Part shown: in pieces, positions 46,017 through 53,794 of the stretch
How the letters are laid out: each line of letters starts with the position of its first letter
How positions within the stretch are numbered: position 1 is the first letter of the stretch
Notes under the pieces: generated by a model
Seen by the model: only the letters and a program-made list of their open reading frames with translations
The model's database searches: none
What the model was told of the DNA's origin: nothing
From: a virus
Direction: 5' to 3' (one strand)
IMG/VR virus record: IMGVR_UViG_3300042868_008205
Coordinates: 1-64,000 of that record
DNA length: 64,000 bases
Made by a program: the position numbers and the translations under genes

Positions 46017-47846
46017 TTATTTTTGTTCTAAGGCCTTTGCAGTATCTTCGTAATATTTGTAAATCATTTTTTTAAAAGCAGGAGTTTCAAAATATTCAGT
46101 AAATTGTTGTTGACTAACTCCAGCAGGTGCTTCAACCTTAATAGTAATAGTTCCACCAAAATCAATTTGAGAATTAACACTTTTTGAATTACTTGTTGTT
46201 GGTTCAGAACTATTAGGTTTATTTGACTTAAATACACTTTCATAAGATATTGGTTCAATTTTTCCTGTATTAGATTTGGTTGTTTCAACCTTTGAATTTA
46301 CACTATCTATTGAATCCACAATCTCTTTAGCCATTTCTCTATATTCTTTTTCGATACCACTTGTTCCTGTAACTTTTTTTGCACTTTTTTCAATCATATC
46401 TTTAAGAGTTTCTAAACCTTTTGAACCTAATCCAGTTGCTTTATCTTTAATATCCTTTTCAATTGATTCTAATTTCTTAGTAAAAGTCGCATTATCAATT
46501 TTACCACTATCTTTTGATATGTATAAATCACGTATTTTATCAATACCTGCAGTTAATGTTTCTGCAATTTTTTTACTTTCAGGTACTTTACTATTAATTG
46601 CACCTGAAATTGATGTTGCGATTCTTCCTGCTCCTCTAACATTACCTTCAATATATTTTGAAGACGCAACACCGAAGGTTCCTTTAGCTGCAATTGATTT
46701 TACATCCGCAACAAGTATATCTAAATCCGCCAATTGACTTCTTTGAATATCTTCAACTGTTTTTGGAGCATCTCTTTGTTGTTTAATTAATTCATCAAAT
46801 TCTTCTTGATTAAGGTTTTGTAGTTCTTTTGTAACACCATCTTTCAATTCCACTTCATATTTACCACCTTTACCCATTTTGGCAATATTTGCTAAATATT
46901 GTTTATCTTCCTCATTTTCAAACTTTAATCCCGCCATACTAACATCAGATAATCTTTTATCTAATTCTGCAGCTGCTAATCCCATTTTACTCATTTCCTT
47001 AGCACTAACACCTGTTTGGTCTTCCATCGCTTTTAAGGTTAAAACGCCTTGTGGATTTATTTTAAATGAATTTGTTTCCTCGTCAAAATATGTAAATTGT
47101 TTTGCAACTTCAGATAAACTTGTTTGTAATCCAGATGGGTCATTAATTGAGGCATTCATTAAAGCAAATGGGTCAGTTAAATTACCAACTGAAACACCTA
47201 ATCTTTGAAATGCCGCTGCCGTCTCAATTGCCCCTTCAGGGTCTAAAACTTTATCTGCTAAAGTAAAAGTTTGTTGCATATCAAACCTTAACATAGATGC
47301 TTGAGCCGCCATCTTAGTTAAACCAGCGACACCTCCTTCAAATTGAAAACGATTCATTTGACCCATATTATAGGTAACATCTTTCATTACCGTATTAGCA
47401 TTCATTCCAACACTTCTAATATAGTCAATTGAAGTTTCTATATTTGGTCCAATTTGAGATGTTTCATACCCTACGTCAGCAAAGTTACTAACTAAATCTC
47501 TTGCACTTGTACCCAATATTTTGGAAGATGCGTATAGTTTACTAACTTGTTCTTCAGTTGCAATAACATTTCTTCTTGAACCTTCAGCAATACCCGCAAT
47601 TGTTTCAGAAACGTTACCAATTTCCCCTCCTAATCTAAGAACACCAGCTGCTGCGTTTGCCACAGCTCTGTCCATTTCTTGTAGTCTTGTCTTCCCATCA
47701 ACAAATGCCCGATTAAGTGAATCGGCCTGTGTAATCATATCATCCAATGATTTTATTATCTTCTCAATTGGGCTAGTCCAACTGTCTAATTCACTTTTGA
47801 GTTTATTAGCAGAATCGGCTGAGTCGTCTAAACTTAATTGCTCCAT
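46017..47846 (-). CDS. Tail tape measure protein (probable)
   Basis: 609 residues, close to T4 gp29 (590). Largely helical and Ala/Ser/Lys-rich: long helices at about 1-110 and 360-540, with a central region full of Gly/Ala/Met (GGVAGLTKMAAQASMLRFDM). This composition, with its place directly after the tail tube and tail assembly chaperone genes, fits a tape measure, which sets tail length and is ejected at infection. The C-terminus (TITIKVEAPAGVSQQQFTEYF with KKMIYKYYED) looks globular. No peptidase motif was seen. A TATTTATA motif lies 17 bases before the ATG. Confidence 0.75.
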   Translation of the reverse strand: MEQLSLDDSADSANKLKSELDSWTSPIEKIIKSLDDMITQADSLNRAFVDGKTRLQEMDRAVANAAAGVLRLGGEIGNVSETIAGIAEGSRRNVIATEEQVSKLYASSKILGTSARDLVSNFADVGYETSQIGPNIETSIDYIRSVGMNANTVMKDVTYNMGQMNRFQFEGGVAGLTKMAAQASMLRFDMQQTFTLADKVLDPEGAIETAAAFQRLGVSVGNLTDPFALMNASINDPSGLQTSLSEVAKQFTYFDEETNSFKINPQGVLTLKAMEDQTGVSAKEMSKMGLAAAELDKRLSDVSMAGLKFENEEDKQYLANIAKMGKGGKYEVELKDGVTKELQNLNQEEFDELIKQQRDAPKTVEDIQRSQLADLDILVADVKSIAAKGTFGVASSKYIEGNVRGAGRIATSISGAINSKVPESKKIAETLTAGIDKIRDLYISKDSGKIDNATFTKKLESIEKDIKDKATGLGSKGLETLKDMIEKSAKKVTGTSGIEKEYREMAKEIVDSIDSVNSKVETTKSNTGKIEPISYESVFKSNKPNSSEPTTSNSKSVNSQIDFGGTITIKVEAPAGVSQQQFTEYFETPAFKKMIYKYYEDTAKALEQK

Positions 47847-47863
47847 ATTATTTTAGGTTTCTA

Positions 47864-47871
47864 TATAAATA
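47864..47871 (-). promoter_or_regulatory. Late-promoter-like motif TATTTATA
   Basis: Exact coding-strand copy, 17 bases before the tape measure ATG, directly after the inverted repeat at 47873-47900. Confidence 0.45.
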
Positions 47872-47872
47872 G

Positions 47873-47900
47873 AAGAAGGACTATTTTTTTAGTCCTTCTT
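47873..47900 (-). repeat. Perfect 11-bp inverted repeat at the end of the chaperone extension
   Basis: AAGAAGGACTA/TAGTCCTTCTT (47873-47883 with 47890-47900) with a 6-base A loop on the minus strand. It contains the stop codon of the +1-frame extension. There is no long T run after it (CTATTTATAT), so it may be a weak terminator or an mRNA processing/stability element. Confidence 0.6.
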
Positions 47901-48048
47901 ATTGTCTTCAATCCATTTATCAAGTAAATATTTTCTAATAAAAATAGGCATTCTTTCAAAATCTTGATATGTTATTTTCATTAATGTGTTCAGGTAGTAA
48001 AATTCATCTACCTGTCCCTTTCTATAATCAGAAGAAAGGGCGAAAAAA
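47889..48048 (-). CDS. Frameshifted C-terminal extension of the tail assembly chaperone (T-domain-like)
   Basis: About 51 codons in the +1 (equivalently -2) frame relative to the chaperone, from the T6 run to TAA at 47889. The product reads FALSSDYRKGQVDEFYYLN, then ITYQDFERMP and FIRKYLLDKWIEDNKKD. It is protein-like, with the 'y-ItyqdferMPifiR' pattern reminiscent of the second part of tail assembly chaperones, and has no good start of its own (the only ATG lies mid-domain). It sits between the chaperone and tape measure genes exactly where the GT product of lambda-like and Mu-like phages is made. Read as an extension by ribosomal frameshifting, not as a separate gene. The frameshift is inferred from the sequence. 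Confidence 0.7.
48016..48048 (-). promoter_or_regulatory. Candidate programmed frameshift signal
   Basis: On the minus strand: zero-frame GAC TTT TTT CGC with a T6 run (48043-48048), then, two bases later, a perfect 8-bp hairpin CCCTTTCT/AGAAAGGG (48040-48033 with 48023-48016). The zero-frame stop TGA (48028-48030) lies in the hairpin loop. A +1 or -2 slip on the T run joins the chaperone to the downstream frame. Confidence 0.65.
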
Positions 48049-48771
48049 GTCCACCCCGAATCCAACATTTACTGTTAGACGTTCTCCTGACGGGGCTTGT
48101 AAAGTTTTAGTCATATCTAATCTTGGTTCATTTTCATTCATAAAATTTCTAATAAATTTTGAATCTGAAATTGGCATTGATTCAACAAATTTTGCAATCT
48201 TTGCCTTATCAGTTGACCCATCAACCTCAACAATCTCTCTTTCCATTCTCCAAGTAATTTTTGGAACAACTCTACCTGCAGGGTATGAATCGGCTAATTT
48301 ACTAATTGATAAAATTTCGCCATAATTTAAAGGTTTTATTTTAATAGTCGATTGTGATTTTGGTAAAATAACCGTAAAAGTTCCATCTTCATTTGGTTGT
48401 TGACCATTAACAATACTTAATTGGTCTAACATTACTGAAGTTTTAAATGGTTTTTTAGTTCCAGGGTCAGTCAAATTTAAGGACATTTCAGGTCCAAACG
48501 CTGTATTTCTTAAAAAAATTAAGATTGCTTCAACATCACCTTCAATAAGTTCTTCAACTTTAATATCAGGTTCATAAATTTTTGCACGTAATAAATTAAG
48601 TGTTAAATCACTACCACCGCCCATTAGAATGTTTTCATCTGAAGCAGTTAAATATCCTACTTTAATTGATTTTTTTTTGTTTTTGTAGAAAATACCTTGA
48701 GATGGTAAAGGTACCACATCATGTGGTAATGTAAAATTTTGTTGACCGTAGTCTATTGATTGTGTTTCCAT
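48028..48771 (-). CDS. Tail assembly chaperone / gp26-like protein (247 aa)
   Basis: Contains VVPLPSQGIFYKNKKKSIKVG, then LTASDENILMGGGSDLTLNLLR and ELIEGDVEAILIFLRNTAFGPE. This is the pattern of T4 gp26-like baseplate-hub/tail assembly chaperones in T4 relatives (LPSxGxFY, then a helical RxxxFG segment). It lies between the tail tube and tape measure genes, the fixed location of tail assembly chaperones that coat the tape measure before tube polymerisation. Its 3' end holds the candidate frameshift signal producing a longer form of about 290 residues. The gene starts directly after the tail tube terminator. Confidence 0.72.
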   Translation of the reverse strand: METQSIDYGQQNFTLPHDVVPLPSQGIFYKNKKKSIKVGYLTASDENILMGGGSDLTLNLLRAKIYEPDIKVEELIEGDVEAILIFLRNTAFGPEMSLNLTDPGTKKPFKTSVMLDQLSIVNGQQPNEDGTFTVILPKSQSTIKIKPLNYGEILSISKLADSYPAGRVVPKITWRMEREIVEVDGSTDKAKIAKFVESMPISDSKFIRNFMNENEPRLDMTKTLQAPSGERLTVNVGFGVDFFRPFF

Positions 48772-48775
48772 ATAT

Positions 48776-48813
48776 AAAAAAATTAACCGTAAAGTTTATT
48801 GCTCTACGGTTAA
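48776..48813 (-). terminator. Intrinsic terminator after the tail tube gene
   Basis: Perfect 9-bp stem TTAACCGTA/TACGGTTAA (48783-48791 with 48805-48813), then TTTTTTT on the minus strand. It ends a few bases before the chaperone ATG, so it probably makes the tube transcript more abundant than the chaperone transcript. Confidence 0.85.
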
Positions 48814-48845
48814 ATATAATTGTATGTGAAAATTCGTAAATAGTA

Positions 48846-49334
48846 TTAGTAAACCAATACACATCTGTCCATACGAAGTGAACAAGTAATTTCCGCTAAA
48901 GCATCATCACTATATCCTAAAGAACCAAAGTTAACGTCAGTTAAGAATGTTCCATAAAGAATCCATTTCTCAACAACAACACCAGTTGGGTCTAACATTT
49001 CAAGGTCAATATCTTTCTTATAACCAGCAGCATAACCCATACGACCTGTAACTGATTCAGCGTGTAAACGAACCCATTCCATAAGAGCTTGAGCGGCAGA
49101 TGGTCCAATAGGGTCTCTAAATTTGACACTAATTGGGTCCCAATTAAATCTACCTGCAACGAATGTAGACGTGTTTAAAAATTGTATTTCAGTTGAACCA
49201 ATTTTAATTGCTGGTCTTGAAGCTGTCTCCACAAACCATTCGTTAATTCCTAAACTTGATGGAAACCTTAATATAAACCTATTTTTTCTTTTTGGTTCGT
49301 AAGGTATCGGCATTTTCATTAATAAATCAGCCAT
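48846..49334 (-). CDS. Tail tube protein, gp19-like
   Basis: 162 residues, virtually the size of T4 gp19 (163). The pattern is typical: N-terminal MPIPYEPKRKNRFILRFP, then WFVETASRPAIKIGSTEIQFLNT, WDPISVKFRDPIGPSAAQALMEW, and a C-terminal FGSLGYSDDALAEITCSLRMDRCVL. Polymerises into the inner tube inside the contractile sheath. A late-promoter-like motif lies 42 bases upstream and a terminator follows, giving an independent, presumably abundant transcript. Confidence 0.92.
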   Translation of the reverse strand: MADLLMKMPIPYEPKRKNRFILRFPSSLGINEWFVETASRPAIKIGSTEIQFLNTSTFVAGRFNWDPISVKFRDPIGPSAAQALMEWVRLHAESVTGRMGYAAGYKKDIDLEMLDPTGVVVEKWILYGTFLTDVNFGSLGYSDDALAEITCSLRMDRCVLVY

Positions 49335-49376
49335 GTTATTTTAATTTTTTTTTGTATTTTTTAATTGTTTATATTC

Positions 49377-49384
49377 TATAAATA
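49377..49384 (-). promoter_or_regulatory. Late-promoter-like motif TATTTATA
   Basis: Exact coding-strand copy in the 102-base gap upstream of the tail tube gene, 42 bases before its ATG. Confidence 0.5.
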
Positions 49385-49436
49385 TATCCTTGTTAAAAAG
49401 TTTTTCTATTTACTTTTTTTTTAACTGGATTATTCT

Positions 49437-50300
49437 TTACTTATATTCTTTTTTTATTCCAGATGCAGTAGAATAAGTCTTAACTAGATTATCTGGTTTA
49501 TCTTTAAAATGTTTACTCATTACTTCTACATTTCTAATATCATCATCTGAAAATCCAATACTAGGTTGCTCTGGTATAAAATTATTTGAAATTTCATTTT
49601 TAATAAATGCTCTCTTATTAATAATTCCTGACATAGCCTTAATATAAGAAACAAATTCTTCCATTGCTTTAACTTTTAATTCTTCAGGATTCGCAGCACT
49701 TCCTTGTCCAAAAATAACTGGATGATACTTATTAAGTTCTAAGTATGATTTAATTAGTTCGTCATCACTCATATCTTCCTCACCGACAAACGACCTATAC
49801 TTTTTAAGATTTTTAATTAGTTCGTCTTTATCTATCCCATTATATCCACTAATAATGTAATTGTAAACGGCTTGTTTTAAAGTTTCGGGATTATGACCTC
49901 TTGCAGTTATAATTGAAAAGATTGAACCATTATTAATTGCTTCTCTGAAATCTGCAAATGCAGGACCTTCTTTTGCTCTCATAGCATCAATTAAAAAATC
50001 TTTATCTCCACCTGTTCTAAAGTTTCTAAACGGGTCTTCAGCATAACCTACAATTGTTTCTCCTTGATATTTAAAAGGTTGTTTACCTAAATCGTGTCTG
50101 TATTTTGAAAAATCATCGGTACTCATACCCATTTCTTCTCCATCTTCAGTTTTAATCATAATCTTGGTTGGCATGTGAACAATGTTATCATCCCAATCAA
50201 ATGCATAGTATTTCATATCTGGAGTTCCGTCTCCTTTAAATCCTTCGTTAAGTTGTCTTTTCATACTTTGGCTATTAGGGGGTACTTTATGTACCCCCAT
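49437..50300 (-). CDS. HAD-superfamily phosphatase-like protein between sheath and tube genes
   Basis: All four HAD motifs can be placed: motif I YYAFDWDDNI (nucleophile D35, acid/base D37), motif II FSIITARGHN (T132), a lysine in NPEELKVKAMEEF for motif III, and motif IV GFSDDDIRNVE near 250. HAD enzymes hydrolyse phosphate esters. The substrate is unknown; a nucleic acid end or nucleotide phosphate is possible. It sits between tail sheath and tail tube, separated from the sheath by only 9 bases, so it is expressed with structural genes. 287 residues. The enzymatic core appears intact. The role in tail assembly or infection is unknown. Confidence 0.8.
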   Translation of the reverse strand: MGVHKVPPNSQSMKRQLNEGFKGDGTPDMKYYAFDWDDNIVHMPTKIMIKTEDGEEMGMSTDDFSKYRHDLGKQPFKYQGETIVGYAEDPFRNFRTGGDKDFLIDAMRAKEGPAFADFREAINNGSIFSIITARGHNPETLKQAVYNYIISGYNGIDKDELIKNLKKYRSFVGEEDMSDDELIKSYLELNKYHPVIFGQGSAANPEELKVKAMEEFVSYIKAMSGIINKRAFIKNEISNNFIPEQPSIGFSDDDIRNVEVMSKHFKDKPDNLVKTYSTASGIKKEYK

Positions 50301-50309
50301 AATTTATTA

Positions 50310-53300
50310 TTAGATATTTTCAAACGAAGCACCTGTTGGTGTAATGAAGAACTCAATATCAATGAATTCTAACGCCTTCGTTGGTTTTAAGTAGATTTTA
50401 CCCACTAATCTGTTTGCATCTAAATCTTCAGGTGTTGAAGATACGGTTACACGGAAATCGTATAAACCTCTATCTCTTCTAATTGAATCTAAGATTGGGT
50501 TAACACTATCTAAGAATTGTTGTCTAACGACTTGGTCGTTTTGTTCAAACAATAATCTAATTGCTACCGCTGAAATTAACTTACGAGCTTGAAGTAATAA
50601 TCTTCTTACGTTCAATCTGTTAAGTGCTGTGTCAGCGACTTGTAATGTTTTATTACCCCAAATTACTGTTCCAACATCAGAGAAAGTTGCGATAGGGTTA
50701 AGTCTACCTTGATACAATGTATCTCTATCAGTTTGAGTTAGTTTTTGTCTAGCTTTGATTGAATTTACAAGACCTCTTGTGTAACCCGCAGATGCGAACC
50801 AAGGGAATGCAATGTTATCAGTCAATGCTAAGTTTCTACAAACCTCACCTGTTGGTGGTAAATAGATTTGAGTATTGTTAACGGTATCTCTTGTTAAAAT
50901 CCAAGGATAGTAAGTAGCTGTATAGTTAGAGTCAATTCCTGTATTATCCAAATTATCAACCGCTTCTTGTGAGTAGATGATATCTAAAGGATTAGTTGAA
51001 TCAGGAGTAAACATGTTATAGTCAGGAGTTGTTGCAATGTAAACTGAGTCAGCTCTTGAGTATTGTACCATGTCTATCGCTTCTTCTACTAAGTTTGAGT
51101 TATTAACATAATCAATCGCACTTGTAGCAAACACGTTAATGTTTGTTGCTTCAGGGTTTGCGAATGTTAATATACCAAGTAAGTAAGCATAGTAATCGGT
51201 GTTTGCAAAATCTTGTGTGTTGTTTTGAACCACAATTCTTTTGAATAAACCGTCACCTGTTGCGGTTGGGTATCTTGATGATGGTGCCGCCCCCGCTAAG
51301 TAACCTGATGAACCCAATTGGAATCTGTCTTCGTTAGTTCTCCATTCTCTGTAGATGTCCCATCCGTCAAATCCACCAGCAAAACATACTGTATATTTTC
51401 TTGAGTAGATGAAATAATAAGGGTTTTCTTGAGTTGATGGGTCTTCTCTGAATTCAGCAACACCACATTCGAACGCTGTTTCACCACTTGACATAGAAGT
51501 ATTTGCAATTGTTACAACAGTTGCTCCTGAGTCCATGTGGAAACCTTTACTTAATACATTCCAAGGTTGACCTTCAGCCAAAGGATTTGAAATCCATCCT
51601 GCTGGTGTTTGTTTACCTTTATAAGTTAAGAATGATTCATCAATACCATATTGACTTGAAAAACCTAAATAACTTCTTCTAACAATATCTCCTGCCGATT
51701 CAACTGTTCCTCCACCTGCGTTTGAACCGAATGGTGGGTTACTAATAACTTCACCAGGGTAGAAGTATTTTGTTTTAAATTTAGGATATGGTGATGGATA
51801 CACGTTATAATCTTGATATTCTCTTTGAGTGTAACCATAGAATCCACAAGGTAGTGCATCTACAGGATAGTTGTCAGACAATTGAATCATTACATATTTC
51901 GATATCAACGCAAATTCACCATCCGCAGAACCGATTTTTTTAGCCACAAAATTGTTAGAAGCTGGGTCCATGTTACAATTTGTGAATTTTTCAATAACCA
52001 CTGGATTAGTATCTGTATCAAAGAAATTTCTTACAAACACATCAAATGACATACTATTATATGATAAATTAGCAATTGAAACTTTAACTTCAGTATTTGC
52101 CGCATCACCATCAGAAATTGAAATGAATTTGAATAAGTTATAAACTTTATTACCTCTTAATTCTGAAACTAAATAAGGTGTTTCAGGTGATTGATATTTT
52201 TCTAAATTGTATGCAATTGATGAAGTGTTTTCACTTCTAGCACTTGGTAATGCAATTAAAGTAGAATTTAATCCACGAATATAACCTTGATTATATGCGT
52301 AATTTAAAGAACTTTGATACGTTTCTTCAACATAAATAGGAACTTCAAATCTTGATTTACCAAAATTATCAACACCCAAAACTTTAGTAATGTACTTAGC
52401 ACTTGATGCTAATAACGAAGTTTCAAGTTGGAATGTATCTCCGTCTTTTGTAATACCTGATAATGCAAATTGTTCATATGGTGATTGAGTAATACCTGAA
52501 TATTGACCTGTCGAAAGTAAAGTTAAATCAGTTAAACCACTTACTTGATAAATTTGTCCGTGATTCTCACTTGATGAACTGTTAGTGTAAAGTGAAATAC
52601 CTCTTGAACGAACAGTTGCAACAACCATATTATTAAAATCTGTATATGCAGTACCTGTAAACGTATATGAATTACCAATTACACTACCTGAAAAATTACC
52701 AACAGTATCACCTGTTAATGTGTTTATAGTATAGTAGAACGAATATCCAGTATATGCATTACCTGATGAAATATCAAAATTAGCGTAATACCAAGAGTCG
52801 TTCGATGCCGCACTCAAATCATTTGCTTCATAATTATTTTCACATCCGTATGGACTGTTATCAACAGGATACGACGCAACAACACTATTATAAGTGCTTT
52901 GAGGTATTGAACCATAAATAACTGCAGTAGTTGCAGATGTGGTTGTGGTGTTAAAAATTGCACTTAAATAAGTGTTAAAATCATTTTGTAATGTAGATGT
53001 TGAACCATCTTGTAATCTATACAACACATTTAAATTTGCAGTTACATTAGCAGGTAAATTATTTGTATTTGTAAATGTTACTGTTCCTCCTGTTGTTCCT
53101 GTAAATGTTGCGGTAAACGAAGTACCTGAAGATGGGTCACCAATTGTTGTTGGGTCTACGTTAGCTATTAATGACAAACTCCAAGATGGACCCGCATCAT
53201 ATCCTGATAATCCCAATACTCTTGTAACAAACAATTGATTTGATTGTTGTAAATATGATTTAGCAATGTATGCCGCTTCATATTTAGGGATTTGAGTATT

Positions 53301-53513
53301 ATAAAACTTAACGGGTTCTGTTCCCCCGAAATAAGCTTGAAATTCATCATAGTTTGTTATGAATACTGGTTCAAACGCTGGTCCTTTTAGTGTCTCACCA
53401 ACAAGACCTAATGTCGTTACACCCACGCTTTGGGCTACGAAAGATAAGTCGGTTTCTGATGTGTATACGCCTGGTGATACGAATACTTTTTGATTTGCTT
53501 GTGCTGTTGCCAT
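50310..53513 (-). CDS. Tail sheath protein, gp18-like (1067 aa)
   Basis: N-terminus FVSPGVYTSETDLSFVAQSV with GVTTLGLVGETLKGPAFEP, then YEAAYIAKSYLQQSNQLFVTRVLG; C-terminus LNVRRLLLQARKLISAVAIR, LFEQNDQVVRQQFLDSV, RRDRGLYDFRV and ALEFIDIEFFITPTG. These are the sheath signatures, including the end strands that lock subunits together. The length exceeds T4 gp18 (659) by about 400 residues, mostly a Thr/Ser/Asn-rich beta insertion at about 120-420 that would face outward. Drives contraction. A TATTTATC motif lies upstream in the divergent gap. Confidence 0.93.
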   Translation of the reverse strand: MATAQANQKVFVSPGVYTSETDLSFVAQSVGVTTLGLVGETLKGPAFEPVFITNYDEFQAYFGGTEPVKFYNTQIPKYEAAYIAKSYLQQSNQLFVTRVLGLSGYDAGPSWSLSLIANVDPTTIGDPSSGTSFTATFTGTTGGTVTFTNTNNLPANVTANLNVLYRLQDGSTSTLQNDFNTYLSAIFNTTTTSATTAVIYGSIPQSTYNSVVASYPVDNSPYGCENNYEANDLSAASNDSWYYANFDISSGNAYTGYSFYYTINTLTGDTVGNFSGSVIGNSYTFTGTAYTDFNNMVVATVRSRGISLYTNSSSSENHGQIYQVSGLTDLTLLSTGQYSGITQSPYEQFALSGITKDGDTFQLETSLLASSAKYITKVLGVDNFGKSRFEVPIYVEETYQSSLNYAYNQGYIRGLNSTLIALPSARSENTSSIAYNLEKYQSPETPYLVSELRGNKVYNLFKFISISDGDAANTEVKVSIANLSYNSMSFDVFVRNFFDTDTNPVVIEKFTNCNMDPASNNFVAKKIGSADGEFALISKYVMIQLSDNYPVDALPCGFYGYTQREYQDYNVYPSPYPKFKTKYFYPGEVISNPPFGSNAGGGTVESAGDIVRRSYLGFSSQYGIDESFLTYKGKQTPAGWISNPLAEGQPWNVLSKGFHMDSGATVVTIANTSMSSGETAFECGVAEFREDPSTQENPYYFIYSRKYTVCFAGGFDGWDIYREWRTNEDRFQLGSSGYLAGAAPSSRYPTATGDGLFKRIVVQNNTQDFANTDYYAYLLGILTFANPEATNINVFATSAIDYVNNSNLVEEAIDMVQYSRADSVYIATTPDYNMFTPDSTNPLDIIYSQEAVDNLDNTGIDSNYTATYYPWILTRDTVNNTQIYLPPTGEVCRNLALTDNIAFPWFASAGYTRGLVNSIKARQKLTQTDRDTLYQGRLNPIATFSDVGTVIWGNKTLQVADTALNRLNVRRLLLQARKLISAVAIRLLFEQNDQVVRQQFLDSVNPILDSIRRDRGLYDFRVTVSSTPEDLDANRLVGKIYLKPTKALEFIDIEFFITPTGASFENI

Positions 53514-53545
53514 TATTAAATTATTCTGTTACAATTTATTTTATA

Positions 53546-53553
53546 GATAAATA
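53546..53553 (-). promoter_or_regulatory. Late-promoter-like motif TATTTATC for the sheath gene
   Basis: Coding-strand near match (7 of 8) 32 bases before the sheath ATG, in the gap shared with the divergent small gene. Confidence 0.35.
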
Positions 53554-53590
53554 TTCATTATTTTATGAAAAAACTTTACTTTTGGTGAAG

Positions 53591-53598
53591 TATTTATA
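53591..53598 (+). promoter_or_regulatory. Late-promoter-like motif TATTTATA (plus strand)
   Basis: Exact copy on the plus strand, 34 bases before the ATG at 53633. It shows that the motif follows coding orientation. Confidence 0.45.
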
Positions 53599-53601
53599 AA
53601 C

Positions 53602-53626
53602 GGTAGGAATTAATTCTACCTTTTTT
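53602..53626 (+). terminator. Hairpin plus T6 in the leader of the small plus-strand gene (possible attenuator)
   Basis: GGTAGGA/TTCTACC stem (7 pairs, one G-T) with a 5-base loop, then TTTTTT, between the promoter-like motif and the ATG at 53633. It has terminator form but lies in the 5' leader, so it could attenuate the small gene. Confidence 0.45.
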
Positions 53627-53632
53627 CATACT

Positions 53633-53794
53633 ATGAAAACAAAGAAAGAAATCAAGAACATTAAAATATCCCCTGAATCACACGATATACTGAAAAAGTA
53701 CTGTGAGAAGAGGGGAATCAAGATTTATAAGTTTTTGGAAAATTTAATTATAGAAAAGTGTAAAGAGAAGAAAGATATCTACGGGGAAGATTAA
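53633..53794 (+). CDS. Ribbon-helix-helix-like small protein (53 aa)
   Basis: A short plus-strand gene in the gap between the sheath gene and the neck-gene operon. The sequence has an N-terminal strand (KNIKIS), helix A (PESHDILKKYCEKRG) and helix B (KIYKFLENLIIEKCKEK). This strand-helix-helix layout and size fit Arc/MetJ-type ribbon-helix-helix DNA-binding repressors. Codon use looks real, with a proper stop, and it overlaps the end of the convergent 347-residue gene by 4 bases. It could regulate the flanking late genes. The family call is from pattern only. Confidence 0.65.
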   Translation: MKTKKEIKNIKISPESHDILKKYCEKRGIKIYKFLENLIIEKCKEKKDIYGED

